Origin: Microbacterium phyllosphaerae
Lineage (GTDB): Bacteria > Actinomycetota > Actinomycetes > Actinomycetales > Microbacteriaceae
Reading direction: 5' to 3'
Assembly (NCBI RefSeq): GCF_017876435.1
Contig: NZ_JAGIOA010000001.1
Coordinates: 3,534,001 to 3,598,000 of the forward strand
Length of the DNA stretch: 64,000 nt
Shown here: positions 43,527 through 51,982 of the stretch, piece by piece
How the letters are laid out: each line of letters starts with the position of its first letter
How positions within the stretch are numbered: the first letter of the stretch is position 1
Translations under genes and position numbers: made by a program
The notes under the pieces: model-generated
Told to the model about the DNA's origin: nothing
The model's input: only the letters and a program-made list of their open reading frames with translations
Database searches by the model: none

Positions 43527-44078
43527 TCAGGATGCCGGGGTCTTGCCATCCGTCCGATCGGATGCTCCGCCGCCGAGCTCCGCGAGCATCTCGGCGAAGC
43601 GATCGAGGTCCGCCTGCGACCAGCGGCCGAGGCGCTCGGCGAGCCTGGCCTCGTAGCGTGAACGTGCGGCCGTGACCCGCTCCTGTGCCAGCTCGGTGGC
43701 GACGAGCACACGCGCACGGCGATCGTCGGGGTCTCGCACGCTCTCGACGAGCCCGAGCTGCTCGAGCTGGCGCACCTGACGACTCACGGCGGTCTTGTCG
43801 GTCTGCAGACGTTCGATGATCGCTCCGGCCGATGTGGCCTTGCCCGTCGCGATCGACGTCAGCACCTGGTATCCGAGGGGCTGCAGATCGGGATGCACGG
43901 TCGTCGCCGCTTCGCGCCAGCTCACCCGGATGCGGGCGAAGAGCCGCCCGAGTTCGTGCTCGACCCGCGACACCGCCTCGTCGAGATCGAGGTCCCCGTC
44001 GGACGCGGCATGCCGGTCGGGAGCGTCGGGAGCGTCGGGTCCGGCGTGTTCGTCGGAAGAGGCACTCATGATCGCCAT
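43527..44078 (-). CDS. MarR-family regulator upstream of the Old Yellow Enzyme gene
   Basis: The protein is 183 residues from ATG 44078, or 180 from ATG 44069. It has the MarR fold with TSAGAIIERLQTDKTAVSRQVRQLE as recognition region and the wing DPDDRRARVLV. The N-terminal 40 residues are acidic and low-complexity (DAPDAPD, from a short tandem DNA repeat). A TATCAT hexamer sits seven bases before the 44069 ATG, so a leaderless transcript starting there is possible. An upstream terminator leaves only 11 bp before the 44078 start. It probably regulates the reductase gene and itself. Confidence 0.85.
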   Translation of the reverse strand: MAIMSASSDEHAGPDAPDAPDRHAASDGDLDLDEAVSRVEHELGRLFARIRVSWREAATTVHPDLQPLGYQVLTSIATGKATSAGAIIERLQTDKTAVSRQVRQLEQLGLVESVRDPDDRRARVLVATELAQERVTAARSRYEARLAERLGRWSQADLDRFAEMLAELGGGASDRTDGKTPAS

Positions 44079-44089
44079 GATACGACGAA

Positions 44090-44116
44090 GCCCCGCTGTC
44101 GGCGTGACAGCGGGGC
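44090..44116 (-). terminator. Terminator after the second osmoprotectant ABC set
   Basis: Perfect 11-bp arms (GCCCCGCTGTC / GACAGCGGGGC) with a 5-nt loop, 37 bp past the binding-protein stop at 44154. It separates that transcript from the following MarR gene. Confidence 0.78.
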
Positions 44117-44153
44117 CCCGATCAGATCGCGGACGCGCGACCCGCGGGCGAGG

Positions 44154-45101
44154 TCATTTGTCGAGCAGGCCCGCGGCGGTGAGCCACTCTTCCGCTGCCG
44201 TCGCAGCCGACGCCTTCTCGTCTCCCTCGACCCGTTCGCGCAGATCGATCAGGTCGTCGGTCGTGAGCTTCGCCGAGATCGCGTTGAGCACCTCGGCCAG
44301 CTTGTCGGTGTAGATGTCCTTCGAGAGCAGCGGGATGACGTTCTGCGCCGAGATCATGTTCTCGGGGTCCTCGAGGACGACGAGATCCTCGGCCTTGATC
44401 GCCGGCGAAGTCGTGTATATGTCCGCGACCTGCACCGTGCCGTCGACGAGCGCCTGCACCGTGTCGGGGCCGCCGAAGTCCTCGTAGGGGACGAACGTGA
44501 CCTGCCCTGCGTCCACGCCCACGCCGTAGACGTCGCGCAGGCCCGGGATGCCGTAGCCGAGCTCGCCGAACTGCGGGTTCGAGGCCAGCGAGAAGGGCTC
44601 CAGCGCCTTCAGGTCGCCGATGGCCGTGAGGTCGTTGTCCTCGGCGGTCTTCTTCGTCACCACGTAGGCGTCCTTGTCCTCAGCCGCAGCCGAGTCGAGC
44701 ACCTGCAGGTCATCTGCGCCCACGGCATCCGGCAGTGCAGCGTCGACATCCTCTGTCGTGCGTTCCTCGTAGGCCGTGTCGTAGTACGCCAGCAGGTTGC
44801 CGTTGTACTCGGGGATGAGGTTGATCGAGCCGTCCTGCAGGGCGGGAATCGTCTGCTGTCGCGGACCGATGTTGAACTTGGTCGACACGTCGAAGCCTTC
44901 GGCCTCGAGCGCCTGCGCGTAGATCTCACCGAGGATCTCGCTCTCGGGGAAGGCGAAGGAACCCACGATGATGGCGTCGCCCTCGGCAGCGTCACCGCCG
45001 GAGGACGTCGGGTCGGAGGTCGCGCATCCGGCGAGTGCGACGGTGGTGCTGACAGCGAGCAGGCAGGCTGTCAGCCAGGTCTTGGGGGCTCGAGAGGTCA
45101 T
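44154..45101 (-). CDS. Second osmoprotectant-type ABC substrate-binding lipoprotein
   Basis: The 315-residue lipoprotein has the lipobox ALAGC (C26) and the same binding domain type as the protein encoded at 27077: IIVGSFAFPESEILGEIYAQALE and GSINLIPEYNGNLL. It is therefore a paralogue, but aligned ligand-region residues differ (QQTIPALQ, DTAYEERT), so the ligand may differ. ATG at 45101 has 'aaagga' and overlaps the permease stop. Transport requires an ATPase that is not encoded nearby. Confidence 0.87.
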   Translation of the reverse strand: MTSRAPKTWLTACLLAVSTTVALAGCATSDPTSSGGDAAEGDAIIVGSFAFPESEILGEIYAQALEAEGFDVSTKFNIGPRQQTIPALQDGSINLIPEYNGNLLAYYDTAYEERTTEDVDAALPDAVGADDLQVLDSAAAEDKDAYVVTKKTAEDNDLTAIGDLKALEPFSLASNPQFGELGYGIPGLRDVYGVGVDAGQVTFVPYEDFGGPDTVQALVDGTVQVADIYTTSPAIKAEDLVVLEDPENMISAQNVIPLLSKDIYTDKLAEVLNAISAKLTTDDLIDLRERVEGDEKASAATAAEEWLTAAGLLDK

Positions 45102-45868
45102 GCGGGGGTCCTTTCGTCGAGGATCGGCGCCGGGGCGGCATCCGATCTGTGTCGCTGCACGCTGCGGAGGGGACGGGGCGTCTGCCCCCGAGTGCGGGTG
45201 AGACGTTGGAGAAGGGCGAAGACACCGTCGACGCTCAGCGCGAGAACGGTGACCAGGAGCGCCCCACCGAGGATCACGGTGTAGTCGTTGAGGCCGATGC
45301 CGGAGGAGATGATGCGCCCGAGACCACCGAGCCCGACGTACGACGCGATCGTCACCGTCGCGATGACCTGCAGTGTGGCCGAGCGGATCCCGCCGATGAT
45401 CACCGGCAACCCGAGGGGGATCTCGACCTTGCGCAGGATCTGCATCTCGGTCATCCCGATCGACCGCGCCGCGTCGATCGATTCCCTGCCGACGCTCTCG
45501 AGCCCGGCGTAGGCACCGGCGAGCAACGACGGTATCGCCAACAGGACGAAAGCGATGACGGAGCCGACGAGAACGGCCGGGGTGGTGCTGAGACCGGAGC
45601 GCAGCACCATGGTGAGGAAGAACAGGAGGCCGAGCGTCGGGAGAGCGCGCATGGCCCCGGTGAAGCCGATCACGAACTGCCGACCGTGCCCGGTGTGCCC
45701 GATGTAGAAGCCGAGCGGAAGGGCGATCAGTATCGCTATGGCGAGCGAGACACCCGAGTAGAGGAGGTGCTCGACGAGTCGGTCGCCGATGGGCAGCGGG
45801 CTCTGCGAGCCCGGCACCCAGTTGGCCGGGTCGAAGATCCAGGCGATGGCGTCGAGGAAGAAGTTCAT
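45098..45868 (-). CDS. Second osmoprotectant-type ABC permease (B)
   Basis: The 256-residue permease begins MNFFLDAIAWIFDPANWVPG, like the paralogue at 27994, with six helices and the loop ESIDAARSIGMTEMQILRKVEIPLGLP. It has a longer, arginine-rich C-terminal tail (about 35 residues) than its paralogue. The start shares one base with the stop of the preceding permease gene. Confidence 0.87.
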   Translation of the reverse strand: MNFFLDAIAWIFDPANWVPGSQSPLPIGDRLVEHLLYSGVSLAIAILIALPLGFYIGHTGHGRQFVIGFTGAMRALPTLGLLFFLTMVLRSGLSTTPAVLVGSVIAFVLLAIPSLLAGAYAGLESVGRESIDAARSIGMTEMQILRKVEIPLGLPVIIGGIRSATLQVIATVTIASYVGLGGLGRIISSGIGLNDYTVILGGALLVTVLALSVDGVFALLQRLTRTRGQTPRPLRSVQRHRSDAAPAPILDERTPA

Positions 45869-46602
45869 CAGGCCCCCGTACCCGGTGGCGCGAGAACCCG
45901 ACGGATGCTGTCGGACCCGGAATCGGTATCGGTCCCGGCATCGGTGTCGCCGCGCTGCGCGCGCACATCGGCGGCTCGACTCCACGGCATCAGAATCCGG
46001 CCGGTCGCCACCAGGATCATGTCGAAGACGAGAGCGATGAGCAGACTCATGACGATCCCGACGACGACCTCCTCGAGGATGCCGCGCTGTTTGCCGTTCT
46101 GGAAGAGGTAGCCGAGGTTCTCCGAGCCGATGATGACGCCCACCGAGACGAGGGCGATGGTCGACACGGAGACGACTCGGAGGCCGGCGATCAGCACCGG
46201 GCCCGCGAGCGGGAACTCGACCCGCCAGAACCGGCCGCCTCGCGAGAACCCGATGGCCTTCGCCGAGTCGATGATCGAGCGATCGACCGATCCGAATGCG
46301 TCGGTCGCCGAGCGAAGCATGATCGCGACCGCGTAGATCGTGAGTGCCACGACCAGGTTCGTGTCATCGAGGATCCGGGTGCCGAGGATGACCGGCAGGA
46401 TGACGAACAGCGGCAGGGACGGGATCGTGTAGAGCAGGCTGCCCGTGGTGATGATGAACGTCCTGGCGACCCGATTGCGACTGGCCACCCACCCGAGCGG
46501 CACCGCGATCAGGAAGCCGAGGAGGATGGGAATGATCGCCAGACGGACATGATTGATCGTGAGATCGAGGATCAGGTCGAGGTTGGAGGCGATCCAGTTC
46601 AC
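45868..46602 (-). CDS. Second osmoprotectant-type ABC permease (A)
   Basis: About 244 residues from a GTG at 46602 (VNWIASNLDLIL...), six helices and the coupling loop IIDSAKAIGFSRGGRFWRVEFPLAGP. The C-terminal tail is acidic and repetitive (DTDAGTDTDSGSDS), unlike the paralogue at 28662. A TTG at 46686 is an alternative start but would add a cysteine-rich, non-family extension. It is the first gene of a three-gene unit that lacks an ATP-binding protein; the next gene upstream is the MarR of the efflux operon, 121 bp away. Confidence 0.82.
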   Translation of the reverse strand: MNWIASNLDLILDLTINHVRLAIIPILLGFLIAVPLGWVASRNRVARTFIITTGSLLYTIPSLPLFVILPVILGTRILDDTNLVVALTIYAVAIMLRSATDAFGSVDRSIIDSAKAIGFSRGGRFWRVEFPLAGPVLIAGLRVVSVSTIALVSVGVIIGSENLGYLFQNGKQRGILEEVVVGIVMSLLIALVFDMILVATGRILMPWSRAADVRAQRGDTDAGTDTDSGSDSIRRVLAPPGTGA

Positions 46603-46723
46603 CGAAGCACCGTTCTGTACGGTCTTGGGACGCCGAATCGCGCAGACAAGACATTCGACTGAACCACAGAATATCGCGCTCGACAAGCCGCGGCGACACT
46701 CGGCGTGGTCTGCGGTACTGCGA

Positions 46724-47179
46724 TCAGACCTCCGAGAGCAGCCGGAAGACCTTGGATGCGGCGTGGATCTCGTCTTGCGTCAACTCGGCGACGACGGTGC
46801 GCAGCCGCGTGGCATGGTCGCGACGCAGCTCGGCGAGCACCGCGCGTGCCGACGGGGTGGCCGTCAGCACGCGCAGTCGCCCGTCGCGCTCGTCAGGACG
46901 CGACTCGATCAGCCCCAGGTCCTCCAGCATCCGGACCTGGCGGCTGATGACCGACTTGTCCATCTCGAAGCGCTCGGCGAGCTCGTGCGCATTGGCGGTC
47001 TCGGCCCGCTCGATGAAGGTCAACAGCTTGTAGCCGCCGACCTGCAGCTCGGGGTCGATGCGTGCAGCCGACTCCTTCCAGAGCGTCCTGGTCCTCGCGA
47101 AGATGAGGTTCAGATGCGTCTGCAGATCGCCGAGTGCGGTGTCGACGTCGAGCGACGCCGGCGCTTCCGAGGTGACCAT
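46724..47179 (-). CDS. MarR-family regulator in the efflux operon
   Basis: The 151-residue MarR protein shows the region ANAHELAERFEMDKSVISRQVRMLEDLGL and the wing DERDGRLRVLTATPS. Its ATG at 47179 is one base past the stop of the upstream MFS gene, so both come from one transcript. It most likely represses that transcript by binding the two AGTTG(A/C)-N6-(T/G)CAACT sites in the MFS promoter and is relieved by a drug-like ligand. Confidence 0.88.
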   Translation of the reverse strand: MVTSEAPASLDVDTALGDLQTHLNLIFARTRTLWKESAARIDPELQVGGYKLLTFIERAETANAHELAERFEMDKSVISRQVRMLEDLGLIESRPDERDGRLRVLTATPSARAVLAELRRDHATRLRTVVAELTQDEIHAASKVFRLLSEV

Positions 47180-47180
47180 G

Positions 47181-48899
47181 TCAGCGCCTCGACTCCCGGT
47201 CCTCGCGTTCGAGGACGGTCACCGATCCGGTCGTGGGCGACGCGGAGTCGACACCGGCGATGCGGATCGTGCCGGTCGACATCGTCGCCCCGACCTCGGC
47301 CTCCGAGACCTCGAGCACCGACTCCTCCGCCTGCTCGCGCAGCTGCTCGGCGGCGTTCTTGGTCGACAGCGGCTTGTTCTTGATGAACGCGATCGCGAGG
47401 ATCGAGATCACGGCGAGCGGGATCGCGATGATGAACGAGTCGGCGATGCCGTGGCCGTAGGCGCTCTCGACGATCGCGCGGATCGTGTCGGGGAGCTGGG
47501 TGATCTTCGGCACGTCACCCGAGGCGAGGTGCGTGAGCGCGTCGATCTCGTCCGGGGTGGTCGGCGTGAAGCCCTTGAGCGCATCGGTCATGTAGTTCGC
47601 GACGCTGGTCGACAGCATCGAGCCCATGACGGTGACGCCGATGGTGCCGGCGATCGTGCGGAAGAAGTTCACGTTCGACGAGGCGGCACCCAGCTGCTGC
47701 GGCGCGGTGTCGTTCTGCACGATGAGGGTGAGGTTCTGCATGACCATGCCGAGGCCCGCGCCCAGCACGAACATGTAGACGGCGACCAGCGGGAACGGCG
47801 TGTCGTAGCGCAGCGTCGCCATGAGCGAGACGCCGACCGTGGTGAGCACGGATCCCGTGAGCATCCAGCCCTTCCACTTGCCGAAGCGGCTGACGAGCTG
47901 GCCGATGATGATCGACGCACCCATCTGGCCGATGATCATCGGGATGGTCATCAGACCGGACTCGGTGGGCGTGGCGCCACGGGCGAGCTGGAAGTACTGC
48001 GCGAGGAACACGGAGGTCGCGAACATCGAGACGCCGATCGCGATGGACGCGATGACCGACAGGGTGAAGGTGCGGTTGCGGAACAGCGACATCGGGACGA
48101 TCGGTTCCTTGACGAAGAACTCGACCGTGATGAAGGCGGCGATCGCGACACCGGCGGTGACGGCGAGCATGATGCTCGTCGAGGAGTCCCAGTCGAACTG
48201 GCTGCCGCCCATCGAGACCCAGATCAGCAGGGTCGAGACGCCGACGGCGAGCAGCACGATGCCGAAGTAGTCGATCGAGACCTTGCGGTCGCGCTGCGGC
48301 TTGGGCAGGTGCAGCGTGAACTGCAGCAGCACGAGGGCGACGAGTGCGAACGGCACACCGACGAAGAAGTTGGAGCGCCAGCCCCAGACGTCGGTGAGGA
48401 GGCCGCCGAGCAGCGGACCGCCGATGGTGCCGAGGGCCATGATGCCGCCGACGACGCCCATGTACTTGCCGCGCTCGCGCGGCGAGATGATGAGGGCGAC
48501 GGCGATCATGACGAGAGACATGAGTCCGCCGACGCCGATGCCCTGGATGACGCGGACCGCGATGAGCATGTTCGTGTCGGTCGAGAATCCGGCGATGACC
48601 GTGCCGGCGGTGAAGAGGATCAGCGAGATCTGCACGAGGATCTTGCGGTCGACCAGGTCGGCGAGCTTGCCCCAAATGGGCGTCGAGACGGCGGTCGCCA
48701 GAAGGCTCGCGGTGATGACCCAGGTGTACTGAGACTGGGTGCCGCCGAGGTCGGCGATGATGACGGGCATCGAGGTCGACACCACGGTGCCCGAGAGCAC
48801 GGCGACGAACATGCCGACGACGAGGCCGGAGATCGCGGTGAAGACCTCGCGCGGCGAGCGCACAGGCTCAGCGATGGAGGAAGAAGAAGGCGTTGTCAC
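47181..48899 (-). CDS. DHA2-family multidrug efflux MFS transporter
   Basis: The 572-residue pump has about 14 helices. Motif A-like GKLADLVDRKILVQISLILF and motif C-like LGTIGGPLLGGLLTD are present, as in EmrB/QacA drug:proton antiporters. The cytoplasmic tail is about 90 residues. I place the start at GTG 48899, which has 'aggag' ten bases upstream. An in-frame TTG at 48938 lies inside an operator-like palindrome and would be upstream of the probable transcription start, so it is rejected. The MarR gene follows directly. Substrates are unknown. Confidence 0.9.
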   Translation of the reverse strand: MTTPSSSSIAEPVRSPREVFTAISGLVVGMFVAVLSGTVVSTSMPVIIADLGGTQSQYTWVITASLLATAVSTPIWGKLADLVDRKILVQISLILFTAGTVIAGFSTDTNMLIAVRVIQGIGVGGLMSLVMIAVALIISPRERGKYMGVVGGIMALGTIGGPLLGGLLTDVWGWRSNFFVGVPFALVALVLLQFTLHLPKPQRDRKVSIDYFGIVLLAVGVSTLLIWVSMGGSQFDWDSSTSIMLAVTAGVAIAAFITVEFFVKEPIVPMSLFRNRTFTLSVIASIAIGVSMFATSVFLAQYFQLARGATPTESGLMTIPMIIGQMGASIIIGQLVSRFGKWKGWMLTGSVLTTVGVSLMATLRYDTPFPLVAVYMFVLGAGLGMVMQNLTLIVQNDTAPQQLGAASSNVNFFRTIAGTIGVTVMGSMLSTSVANYMTDALKGFTPTTPDEIDALTHLASGDVPKITQLPDTIRAIVESAYGHGIADSFIIAIPLAVISILAIAFIKNKPLSTKNAAEQLREQAEESVLEVSEAEVGATMSTGTIRIAGVDSASPTTGSVTVLEREDRESRR

Positions 48900-48922
48900 A
48901 GTGGAAGTGCTCCTGCGTAGAA

Positions 48923-48940
48923 AGTTGATTGGTGTCAACT
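48923..48940. promoter_or_regulatory. MarR operator candidate O2 on the MFS promoter
   Basis: AGTTGATTGGTGTCAACT: arms AGTTGA/TCAACT with a 6-bp spacer. On the minus strand its first three bases are the end of the TATAGT -10 box, so a bound repressor would cover the transcription start. Confidence 0.7.
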
Positions 48941-48967
48941 ATACGCCTATTAGTTGCAGAAGCGCAA
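48937..48967 (-). promoter_or_regulatory. Core promoter of the MFS-MarR operon
   Basis: Reading leftward, TTGCGC (-35-like), an 18-bp spacer and TATAGT (-10-like) fall about 40-70 nt before the GTG start. The -35 lies inside palindrome O1 and the -10 touches palindrome O2. Confidence 0.55.
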
Positions 48968-48969
48968 CT
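48952..48969. promoter_or_regulatory. MarR operator candidate O1 on the MFS promoter
   Basis: AGTTGCAGAAGCGCAACT: arms AGTTGC/GCAACT with a 6-bp spacer, same architecture as O2 and 29 bp away centre to centre. It covers the -35-like TTGCGC. Confidence 0.7.
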
Positions 48970-49046
48970 ATCGACCGGATGCAACCATTCAGCCGGACCG
49001 GTTCTCAGGGGTGGCGCGTCATCACGCCACTGTGTGAGCATCGGTC

Positions 49047-49985
49047 ATGGCCATCATCGTGAACTCCGACAACTTCGTCCGAGCCGAGAACGATCGCATG
49101 CTGCATGACCTCCAGCGGGATGCCGGCGGCATCAACAGGTTCCTGCACAACCGGGAACCCGCGGCGATCGACAGGCAGACCGTCATCCGCCTCAATCGCG
49201 ACACGCTCTACAGCTTCGCCGTCGTCGACATCTCGGAGGGCGCCAGATTCACCGTCCCCGAGCACGGAGACCGGTACCTCTCGGCGATGGTCGTCAACCA
49301 GGACCACCACATCAACCGCGTGATCCACGCCCCCGGGGAGCACACGCTGACCGTGGAGGAGTTCGGCTCGCCGTACGTCGTGCTCGCGGTGCGCATCCTC
49401 GTCGACCCACAGGACGCCAGCGACGTCGAGGCCGTCGTCGCGCTTCAGGACCTCCTGGAGCTGCACGCGGAGTCCGACTCCCCCTTCGAGACGCCCGAGT
49501 ACGACCGCGCATCGTTCGACGACACCCGCAACGCTCTGCTCGCCCTCGCGCGGCACCTCACCGGGTTCGACCGCATGTTCGGCACGATCGAGCAGACCGA
49601 TCCCGTCCGGCACCTCATCGGCACCGCCGCCGGGTGGGGCGGTCTGCCGTCGGACGAGGCGAGCTACATGGGCGTCGACCCTGGCCTGCCTCCCGGACGA
49701 TACGAGCTCACGGTCGCCGACGTCCCCGTCGACGGGTTCTGGTCGATCTCGGTCTACAACGCCGCCGGGTACTTCGAGCCGAACGAGCACGGCGCCTACA
49801 CGGTCAACAGCATCACCGGGGTGCCGAATCCGGACGGTTCGATCACGGTGCGGTTCGGCGACTGGCCTGCGGACACGGCGAATGCGATCCCGACACCCGT
49901 CGGCTGGAACTATCTCGTGCGGCTGTATCGTCCACGCGCCGAGATCCTCGACGGCACCTGGACCTTCCCGGTCATCCAGCCGTAG
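49047..49985 (+). CDS. DUF1254/DUF1214 domain protein
   Basis: The 312-residue protein has the two linked beta-rich domains of this family: an N-terminal DUF1254 part (INRFLHNREPAAIDRQTVIRLNRDTLYSFAVVD) and a C-terminal DUF1214 part (GFWSISVYNAAGYFEPNEHGAYTVNS). No signal peptide is visible. The biochemical role of the family is not established. ATG at 49047 lacks a clear ribosome-binding site. It is transcribed away from the MFS operon. Confidence 0.82.
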   Translation: MAIIVNSDNFVRAENDRMLHDLQRDAGGINRFLHNREPAAIDRQTVIRLNRDTLYSFAVVDISEGARFTVPEHGDRYLSAMVVNQDHHINRVIHAPGEHTLTVEEFGSPYVVLAVRILVDPQDASDVEAVVALQDLLELHAESDSPFETPEYDRASFDDTRNALLALARHLTGFDRMFGTIEQTDPVRHLIGTAAGWGGLPSDEASYMGVDPGLPPGRYELTVADVPVDGFWSISVYNAAGYFEPNEHGAYTVNSITGVPNPDGSITVRFGDWPADTANAIPTPVGWNYLVRLYRPRAEILDGTWTFPVIQP

Positions 49986-50043
49986 CATCCGCGGCGAGCG
50001 TCCCTGATCCCCCGGGGGGGGTGCCCGCTGACCGCGGTTCTCG

Positions 50044-50412
50044 TCAGACCCGCCCTGCGCCCGAGCCGTCGAGATCCAGATCGAGGTCGAGGCGCCATTC
50101 GCCGGCGTCGCCGACGTGTGCATCCGAGGAGTCGGCATCGTTCTCGGGGTACAGACGGTGCGCCTGGAGCCGTGCGGAATGCTCACTGAAGTCCGGCTCG
50201 GCCCCCTCGAAGTCGTCGTGGGGACCGACCAGGAGATCGTTGCCGACACCGACGACCAGCTCAGCGCAGTCCTCGCGCCCCTTCAGGATGATGGGGATCT
50301 CGACCGCGTCGGACTCGCCCTCGGCCGCGATGGCTGCGGCGAGCCTGACGAGCGAGTCCGCCACGTCATCCGTGGTGACCAGCTGCTGACCTGCATACGA
50401 GACGATCTTCAT
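50044..50412 (-). CDS. Hypothetical acidic protein
   Basis: The 122-residue protein begins MKIVSYAGQQLVTTDDVADSLV, followed by an AIAAEGESDAVEIPIILKGRED stretch and an acidic tail with an LDLDLDLD repeat. I associate the N-terminal pattern with small uncharacterised Microbacteriaceae proteins but can name no function. ATG at 50412 is preferred; 48 upstream in-frame residues are cysteine- and proline-rich and look non-coding. An eight-G run precedes it at about 50014-50021. Confidence 0.65.
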   Translation of the reverse strand: MKIVSYAGQQLVTTDDVADSLVRLAAAIAAEGESDAVEIPIILKGREDCAELVVGVGNDLLVGPHDDFEGAEPDFSEHSARLQAHRLYPENDADSSDAHVGDAGEWRLDLDLDLDGSGAGRV

Positions 50413-50494
50413 GGATCGATCATCGCCCGGATCACGGATTCCCGGCTCGGGGTTGCGCGGGTCGGTGGCCGTTCGATATGGCGCACACAGCTGC

Positions 50495-51307
50495 TCACAT
50501 GCGGGCGTAGCGGGCGCGAGCGAAGCAGAACAGCCCGTAGAGCACGAGTCCGGCACCGACGATCCAGAGGATGATCGGGCCGTAGGGCAGCCCCGCGAGG
50601 GTGCGCAGCGCTGAGTCCAGCCCTCCCGCGGTCTCGGGGTTGTGCGTGAGCGCGGCGATCACGAAGAGCACACCGGCCACACCGACGGCGACGCCCTTGG
50701 CGATGTAGCCGGCGACGCCGAACGCGACGATGCCCGAGCGCGCCGTTCCTCCTGGTGCCGAGAGGTTCTTCATGAAGGCCTTGGTGAAGCCGCGGACGAT
50801 GAACGCGATGCCGATCGCAGCCACGATCAGGCCGACCAGCACGAGCAGCGCGACCCCGGCGGGCGCGGCGAGGAGCTTCGCGCTGAACGACTGCGACGAC
50901 TCGGAGGACTGCGACTGGCCGCCGAGGGCGTAGACCAGCGCCGTCGCACCGATCGCGATGTAGGCCGCGGCGGTGCCGAGGAACTTCACCCGGTGGCCCC
51001 ACTTCTTCTTCGTGTCCGGGTCTCGTTCGACGACCGCCTCCGCGATCTGCCAGATCGCGAGCGCGAGCAGCCCGAGCACGATCAGCCACAGCAGGAAGAC
51101 GCCCGCCGGCGACTGCTGGATCTGCTGCATCGCCCCACCCTGGTCGGCCTTCTCCCCGCCGCCGCCGGTCGCGATCGAGATCGCGATGCCGCCGATGAGC
51201 AGATGGAGGATGCCGAGCACCACATATCCGATCCGGGCGAGCACCCGGAACGTCGTCGAGTCCTGCGCCGCGCTGGCGGCCGAGGCCGCTGAATTGCGAG
51301 TGTTCAT
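50495..51307 (-). CDS. DUF1206 membrane protein
   Basis: The 270-residue protein has six helices arranged as three repeated helix pairs (RIGYVVLGILHLLIGGIAI; GTAAAYIAIGATALVYAL; FGVAGYIAKGVAVGVAGVLF), the pattern of DUF1206. Function is not established. ATG at 51307 overlaps the stop of the PAP2 gene by four bases, so the two are translationally coupled. Confidence 0.85.
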   Translation of the reverse strand: MNTRNSAASAASAAQDSTTFRVLARIGYVVLGILHLLIGGIAISIATGGGGEKADQGGAMQQIQQSPAGVFLLWLIVLGLLALAIWQIAEAVVERDPDTKKKWGHRVKFLGTAAAYIAIGATALVYALGGQSQSSESSQSFSAKLLAAPAGVALLVLVGLIVAAIGIAFIVRGFTKAFMKNLSAPGGTARSGIVAFGVAGYIAKGVAVGVAGVLFVIAALTHNPETAGGLDSALRTLAGLPYGPIILWIVGAGLVLYGLFCFARARYARM

Positions 51308-51975
51308 GGGTGAACCGTGCTTTCGATCGTGTCGTCGCCGGTCGGCGACGGAAGTGTGCGAGAGGCGCGCCGAGCTCTGACGGCCTCGACGCAGACCCAT
51401 ACGAAGCAGGCGACGGCGATGCCCTCGAGCAGCCCCGCCGCCACATCGCTGAGCCAGTGCGCGTGCAGGTAGGTGCGGCTCCACATCATCGTGACGACCC
51501 ACACCGCCCCCAGTGCCCAGACGTACCAGCGCCGGAACGTCAGGGCCAGGATGATCGTCACGGTGGTCGCCACCGCGGTGTGCCCCGACGGGAAGGATGT
51601 CGCCACGCTCTCGGCGAGCGAGTCCTCGGGGCGGGTGCGGCCGATCACGGCCGCCATGGTGGCGCCGATCGCGACGACCGCCACCATGGCGATCGCCAGC
51701 GTCGCGGCATCCCACCGGCGCTTGCGCCACACCAGCCACGCGATCAGCGCAGCTCCGATGACGATCATGCCGATGGTGCCGCCGACGATGGCCGGAACCC
51801 AGGCGATGACGACCCACACGTCGCTGGTCAGCGACACCATGAGGTCGTGCCACCACACATCGGCGGGGAGCGGCTCATGCCCGCCGAGGGCCACGAGCGT
51901 GCGCAGCACGACGAACGCGACTGTCGCCGAGACGCCGGCGATCAGGGCCGCGGTTCCGCGCGCGACGTCGACCAC
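51304..51975 (-). CDS. PAP2 superfamily membrane phosphatase
   Basis: The 223-residue integral membrane protein has the PAP2 active-site set: AAVIGRTRPED (motif 1, Arg-Pro), SFPSGHTAV (motif 2) and SRTYLHAHWLSDV (motif 3, with R and the nucleophilic H). These enzymes remove phosphate from lipid pyrophosphates or phosphatidate outside the membrane. The length and five to six helices fit. It follows the DUF6458 gene by seven bases and overlaps the DUF1206 gene. Confidence 0.88.
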   Translation of the reverse strand: MVDVARGTAALIAGVSATVAFVVLRTLVALGGHEPLPADVWWHDLMVSLTSDVWVVIAWVPAIVGGTIGMIVIGAALIAWLVWRKRRWDAATLAIAMVAVVAIGATMAAVIGRTRPEDSLAESVATSFPSGHTAVATTVTIILALTFRRWYVWALGAVWVVTMMWSRTYLHAHWLSDVAAGLLEGIAVACFVWVCVEAVRARRASRTLPSPTGDDTIESTVHP

Positions 51976-51982
51976 GCCGGGG

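Noticed and set aside
44020..44045. Short tandem repeat (gggagcgtc units) as a mobile or CRISPR-like repeat
   Set aside because: Two to three units inside the MarR coding frame giving DAPDAPD; simple local duplication.
47058..48920. Long plus-strand frame opposite the MFS pump
   Set aside because: Charged repetitive sequence produced by antisense of membrane helices; the pump and its MarR operators explain the region.
50010..50025. Run of eight G as a phase-variable tract
   Set aside because: It lies in non-coding DNA between genes and not at a promoter spacer that can be recognised; more likely chance or part of a weak hairpin.
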